Positions 60,082-64,000 of a stretch of 64,000 nt of DNA are shown here, in pieces. Position numbers and translations under genes: made by a program. The DNA lies in assembly GCA_011523835.1 (NCBI GenBank), contig WTFZ01000051.1, positions 1-64,000 of the forward strand, written 5' to 3'. Below the pieces are notes generated by a model that had not been told where the DNA came from, ran no database searches, and saw only the letters and a program-made list of their open reading frames with translations. Source of the DNA: Synechococcus sp. CO36386bin_29 (lineage in GTDB: Bacteria; Cyanobacteriota; Cyanobacteriia; PCC-6307; Cyanobiaceae). Numbering within the stretch: the stretch's first letter is position 1; each line of letters opens with the position of its first letter.

Positions 60082-60893
60082 CCCTTGACGGCTCCACTGG
60101 TCAAACCTGAAACGATGGGCTTCTGAAATGCCATCACCAGCAGAATCAGGGGGATTGAACCGAGAACTGTAGCTGCTGCATAGGGTCCGTATGGCACTGA
60201 ATGAATGGAGGACCCCGCAATCCTCGCCATGGCTACCGGCAGGGTTAATTTGCTGGAGTCACTGATCCAAGTAAGGGCAATGGGGTATTCATTCCATGAA
60301 AATAGAAACACAAGAATGGATGTGCTAGCAATCGCTGGTGCAATCAATGGCAAAAGAATCCAACGGAATCTTTGCAGTAACGTTAAGCCTTCCACTCTGG
60401 CTGCATCTTCAAGCTCCGTGGGTAAGTCAGCGAAGGCATTGGTGAGAAGCAAAACAGCCAAGGGTTGCGACAAAGCGGCATAGGGAATGGAAAGGGCAAT
60501 CAAGCTGTTACCCAGTTGAAGAAACCTCGCAACTTCCAATAAGGCCAGAAAAAGTAACACATAAGGGAACAAGGCACATCCAATCAGCAATGCTTTGATC
60601 AATGTGGCTGTCCGCTGATTGAGTTTACTCAGGCTGTAACTGGCTGGTAGCGCCAGGATCAATGTCAGTAAAGTGGAGAGTACTCCTGCAAACAGACTGT
60701 TGAAGAGGTAGTTCAGAAATGGTGGGTCACTATTCAGCACACTTTGGTAGTGAGCCAATGTCCATCGTTGTGCGTGCTCGGCGAACGGCATCACCAAGGC
60801 TTGATCGGTGCAGAAGGATGTGTACAACTGCCAAACCAGTGGTGCCAGAGACCAGATGATGAGCAGAGGGATAATTGATCGATTCATTTTCAT
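60078..60893 (-). CDS. ggtD: ABC transporter permease (MalG type)
   Basis: EAA loop ELEDAARVEGLTLLQRFRWILLPLIAPAI; overlapping starts/stops with neighbours. Confidence 0.82.
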   Translation of the reverse strand: MKMNRSIIPLLIIWSLAPLVWQLYTSFCTDQALVMPFAEHAQRWTLAHYQSVLNSDPPFLNYLFNSLFAGVLSTLLTLILALPASYSLSKLNQRTATLIKALLIGCALFPYVLLFLALLEVARFLQLGNSLIALSIPYAALSQPLAVLLLTNAFADLPTELEDAARVEGLTLLQRFRWILLPLIAPAIASTSILVFLFSWNEYPIALTWISDSSKLTLPVAMARIAGSSIHSVPYGPYAAATVLGSIPLILLVMAFQKPIVSGLTSGAVKG

Positions 60894-61768
60894 GATGGTG
60901 CACCCACAACTGATCGGCGCCTTGCTGTTGCGATCACGACCCAGGCAATGGCCACCATCATCGTGAGAATGATGAAGCTGCCGATCATGATCGTTGCGCT
61001 GTACCCAAAATCAAGGAAACGCAGAGCATTCCAATAGGCATAAAGGGCGATGCTTTCGGTGCTGCTTGCCGGCCCACCTCCGGTCATCACCTGAATCAAA
61101 TCAAACACTCCGAAGGCCTGCGCCATACGAAACATCAATGCCAGTCCGAGATAGGGAAGCAGCAAGGGAAGCGTGATCTTTTTCAGGCAGGTCAAAGCCC
61201 CTGCACCCTCTAGCCGGGCAGCTTCATAAAGATCGGATGGAATGGTCTGGAGCCCTGCTAACAGAATCAGTGCAACGAAAGGGGTGGTTTTCCAGACATC
61301 GGCGTACACCGTGGTGAGCCAGGCCAGTGATGGTTCACCCAGGGCATTGAGTGAATGTCCAAAAACACTCTCAAAGAGTCGATTCACTGGGCCATAGGGC
61401 GTGTTGAAGATCCAGCGCCAACCCAACGCCATCACTGTTGTCGGGAGCGCCCAGGGAATCAGTGATGTGGTTCGGATCAAGGCCCGTCCTCGCTGTGGCT
61501 GGTTGAGCAACAACGCGATTGCCAACCCGAGCAGCAGTTCGAGCGTGACCGATGCCACAGCGAATCGAAGGGTCTGACCCAGGTCCTGCCAATAGCGAAG
61601 GTCATTGAGAAACCGGTTCCAGTTGGCACCGTCGTTGGGGATCGCCACCAAACCGGTCATGACCGAATCGGCGTGAAAACTCAACCACAGGTATCGAGCC
61701 AGAGGCAGTGCAAAGACACCTGCCATAAAGAGCATCGACGGCAAAAGCAGAAGCAGAAGCGTGGTCAT
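60890..61768 (-). CDS. ggtC: ABC transporter permease (MalF type)
   Basis: EAA loop YEAARLEGAGALTCLKKITLPLLLPYLGL; operon context. Confidence 0.82.
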   Translation of the reverse strand: MTTLLLLLLPSMLFMAGVFALPLARYLWLSFHADSVMTGLVAIPNDGANWNRFLNDLRYWQDLGQTLRFAVASVTLELLLGLAIALLLNQPQRGRALIRTTSLIPWALPTTVMALGWRWIFNTPYGPVNRLFESVFGHSLNALGEPSLAWLTTVYADVWKTTPFVALILLAGLQTIPSDLYEAARLEGAGALTCLKKITLPLLLPYLGLALMFRMAQAFGVFDLIQVMTGGGPASSTESIALYAYWNALRFLDFGYSATIMIGSFIILTMMVAIAWVVIATARRRSVVGAPS

Positions 61769-63045
61769 CAGGGCGTGGCTCCTGCAGCAATGAGCACTTG
61801 TTCTGTGGTGTCCTGGGCTTGCTTCATGGCTGCTGGTGGAGGCGTCAAGCCGGTGAGGGTGCTGCTGAGATTTCGCTGCAGCACATCACTCATCTGGGCG
61901 TACAACGGCGTCTGCGGTCTGGGGCGCGCGTAGGGCAACGCTTCACCGATGGCGACCAAAGATGGGTAGGCGTTGGTGAGTTGCTCGTCTTTATATAAAG
62001 CAGCCTGCGTGGGTGTGTAACCAAAATTGGTGAACAGATAGCGCTGTGACTGTTCATTGGTCAGATATTTAATGGCCTCAATTGTGGATTGAGGATGGTG
62101 TGAACCCTGGAGAAGACTTAATCCCCAGCTGCCGATCGTGGCTGCGGGAGGTTGATTGGATTCAGCCACCATGGTGGTGATGCCAACCTTCCCTTTCACG
62201 GGGCTGTCATCCTTCTGCAATTCAGCCCAGGCATAGGGCCAGTTGCGCATGAAGGCTGAATTACCGGATTTGAAGCTCTGTAGAGATTCCGATTCGGAGT
62301 AATTGGTGACGGCTCTGGGGCTGATGCCTGTCGCGATCAGATCCTGCAACCATGTTGCAGCAGCAATGCCTGCAGGTCCATCGAGACCGATGGCACCGGA
62401 TTGGGGTTCATACCACTCTCCACCGAATCCATCAATCATTTCCAGAAACACACAGCTCAATCCTTCGTATTGACGCCCTTGCCACACATAGCCAAAAGGC
62501 ACTTGACCACTGTTTTGCAGCCTTGAGCTAATGGTTTCGAGTTGTTTCGGGGTGCGTGGTGGTTCATCCATCAGATCTGTGCGCCAATACAGCAAGCCGA
62601 GATCTGAGGTGAGCGGCCAGCGCTGAAGCGCACCTTCTGCATGGTTGCCTTCATTGGCTCCAGGGGCGAGAGAGGCGAAGTCCTGGTCAGTGAAGTAGGC
62701 ATCCAGTGGAGCCAGCCAACCAGCCTTGGCGTACTTCGCGACCCAGGTGACGTCCATCAAGAGCCCGTCAAAAGGGGTGTCTCCCAGCAACAAACTGCTG
62801 ATTGCGAGATCGGAGATGGATTCGGTTTCGAGTGGGCCACGGATGACATCCAAGTGAATGCGCCCCTTGTGTTCTTTGTTGAAAGAGCGAACGAGTTCAG
62901 CCGTGGCGTCGGCGAAGGGAGCCGGCATCAGGATTGAAACACTGTCTGTTTGACGTGCCAGGGTTGAAACACCGAGCACCGTTGAAGCAATGATGCTGAC
63001 AATCACCAGAATGAACCGGCTGCTCGTGCGCTTCATCCAATTCAT
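61768..63045 (-). CDS. ggtB: ABC transporter sugar/osmolyte substrate-binding protein
   Basis: Family 1 extracellular binding protein with leader; between ggpS-like gene and permeases. Confidence 0.82.
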   Translation of the reverse strand: MNWMKRTSSRFILVIVSIIASTVLGVSTLARQTDSVSILMPAPFADATAELVRSFNKEHKGRIHLDVIRGPLETESISDLAISSLLLGDTPFDGLLMDVTWVAKYAKAGWLAPLDAYFTDQDFASLAPGANEGNHAEGALQRWPLTSDLGLLYWRTDLMDEPPRTPKQLETISSRLQNSGQVPFGYVWQGRQYEGLSCVFLEMIDGFGGEWYEPQSGAIGLDGPAGIAAATWLQDLIATGISPRAVTNYSESESLQSFKSGNSAFMRNWPYAWAELQKDDSPVKGKVGITTMVAESNQPPAATIGSWGLSLLQGSHHPQSTIEAIKYLTNEQSQRYLFTNFGYTPTQAALYKDEQLTNAYPSLVAIGEALPYARPRPQTPLYAQMSDVLQRNLSSTLTGLTPPPAAMKQAQDTTEQVLIAAGATP

Positions 63046-63049
63046 CGCA

Positions 63050-64000
63050 TCAATCGGGTGTTTCCAATGAATTCATCTGTTCAGCAGCCCAATCAGACAC
63101 TGTGAATGTCTCCACTGCCAAACTCATGCGAGCCATCCTTTCCAGCTGTTCTGAGTTGGGCATGTCGATCGCGGTGTCGATGGCACTGTCCATCTGCTTA
63201 TGGGAGTTGGGATTGGTGAGAACAGCACCATCGAGAACCACTGAGGCACCAGTGAATTCCGACAAAACAAGCACACCATCTCGGCCTTTCCTCGTCGCTG
63301 CATATTCCTTGGCGACCAGATTGAGTCCATCTCTCAAGGGGGTGATCCAGCAGATGTCTGCCTGGGAGAACCAGGCCACCATCTCTTCATAGGGAATCCT
63401 GCGTGTTGAAAAACGAATCGGCACCCAGTCAATCTGGCTGAATCGTCCATTGATTCTTCCGATTGTCTCCTCGATTAACCGTTGGGTGTCCTCGTAGATT
63501 TTCATGCCTGATGCCGCAGCGACGCAGGCAAGCATCAACACAATTTTGCCGTGCAGTTCAGGCCTGCGTTCCAACAGCCGTTCGTAGGCCAACAACAGCT
63601 CTTCGTTGCCTTTTGTGTAGTCAACACGACTTGCTGAAAGAATGAGTTTACGACCTTTCTTGGTGTCTTCATTAATGCGTTCGCCAAGGTCGCAGACGTG
63701 AGAGTCTTTTGAAAGAGACTGGATCACATCGGGGGATGTGCCCACGGGCGATGAAAGTAATTTCACTTTTCGACCCCGGTAGTTCAACCATGGGGTTTCC
63801 GAAGGTTCCGTCAGTGCGGAGCCGCATCCCAGGAATCGCAGATTGACGGGTGTCTTGGGGCCTTTCTCAACACCGAGTAGGCAGTTCGCTGCTCGCGCAA
63901 AGTTCTCTGTGTACCGAGGGATGTGAAATCCCACGACATCACAACTGAGAAGACTTTCGACAATTTGTTTCCGCCAAGGCAAGATTGAAAAAACATCACT
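63050..64000 (-). CDS. ggpS: Glucosylglycerol-phosphate synthase (partial, continues past window)
   Basis: GT20 motifs: DVVGFHIPRYTENFARAANCLLG, SASRVDYTKGNEELLLAYERLLERRPELHGKIVLMLACVAAASGM, TPLRDGLNLVAKEYAATR. Confidence 0.88.
   Translation of the reverse strand, partial: SDVFSILPWRKQIVESLLSCDVVGFHIPRYTENFARAANCLLGVEKGPKTPVNLRFLGCGSALTEPSETPWLNYRGRKVKLLSSPVGTSPDVIQSLSKDSHVCDLGERINEDTKKGRKLILSASRVDYTKGNEELLLAYERLLERRPELHGKIVLMLACVAAASGMKIYEDTQRLIEETIGRINGRFSQIDWVPIRFSTRRIPYEEMVAWFSQADICWITPLRDGLNLVAKEYAATRKGRDGVLVLSEFTGASVVLDGAVLTNPNSHKQMDSAIDTAIDMPNSEQLERMARMSLAVETFTVSDWAAEQMNSLETPD

Noticed and set aside
1-64000. CRISPR arrays, tRNA/rRNA genes, transposases, prophage
   Set aside because: No spaced direct repeats, tRNA cloverleaf motifs, rRNA segments or transposase-like translations were noticed; tRNAscan-SE and CRISPR finders would be needed to exclude them formally.

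Overview
Chromosomal window that looks like a marine picocyanobacterium (Synechococcus-like). Support: petN, psaK, Thf1/Psb29, Psb32-like TPM protein, PucC-family transporter, hisA, aroB, purK, pyk, ftsH, clpP, clpS, dxs, ilvA, nadA, and a glucosylglycerol (ggp/ggt) osmolyte operon at the right edge. Most of the window is core metabolism and photosynthesis on both strands. No rRNA, tRNA, CRISPR array, transposase or prophage was recognised. A 6S RNA candidate lies just downstream of purK. The main unusual items are: (1) an overlapping-ORF operon of a 2-TM protein, a Gly-rich peptide, a membrane spermidine-synthase-like protein and DUF4178, divergent from a DUF350 gene; (2) a dispersed set of ligase-associated DNA-repair genes (PdeM, Lhr-like helicase, ATP-dependent ligase, MBL exonuclease); (3) a GluR0-like ligand-gated K+ channel; (4) a PPC/DUF296-glutaredoxin fusion; (5) an AT-rich stretch at about 56.6-59.1 kb with two disrupted genes, a PstS/SphX-like gene with one in-frame stop and a CorA with an apparent 2-nt frameshift in an AT run; (6) a metallophosphatase with no canonical start codon before its catalytic motif; (7) two small secreted proteins sharing a C-x2-G-[YW]-x7-C motif. 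All calls come from reading the sequence and translations; no database search was run.
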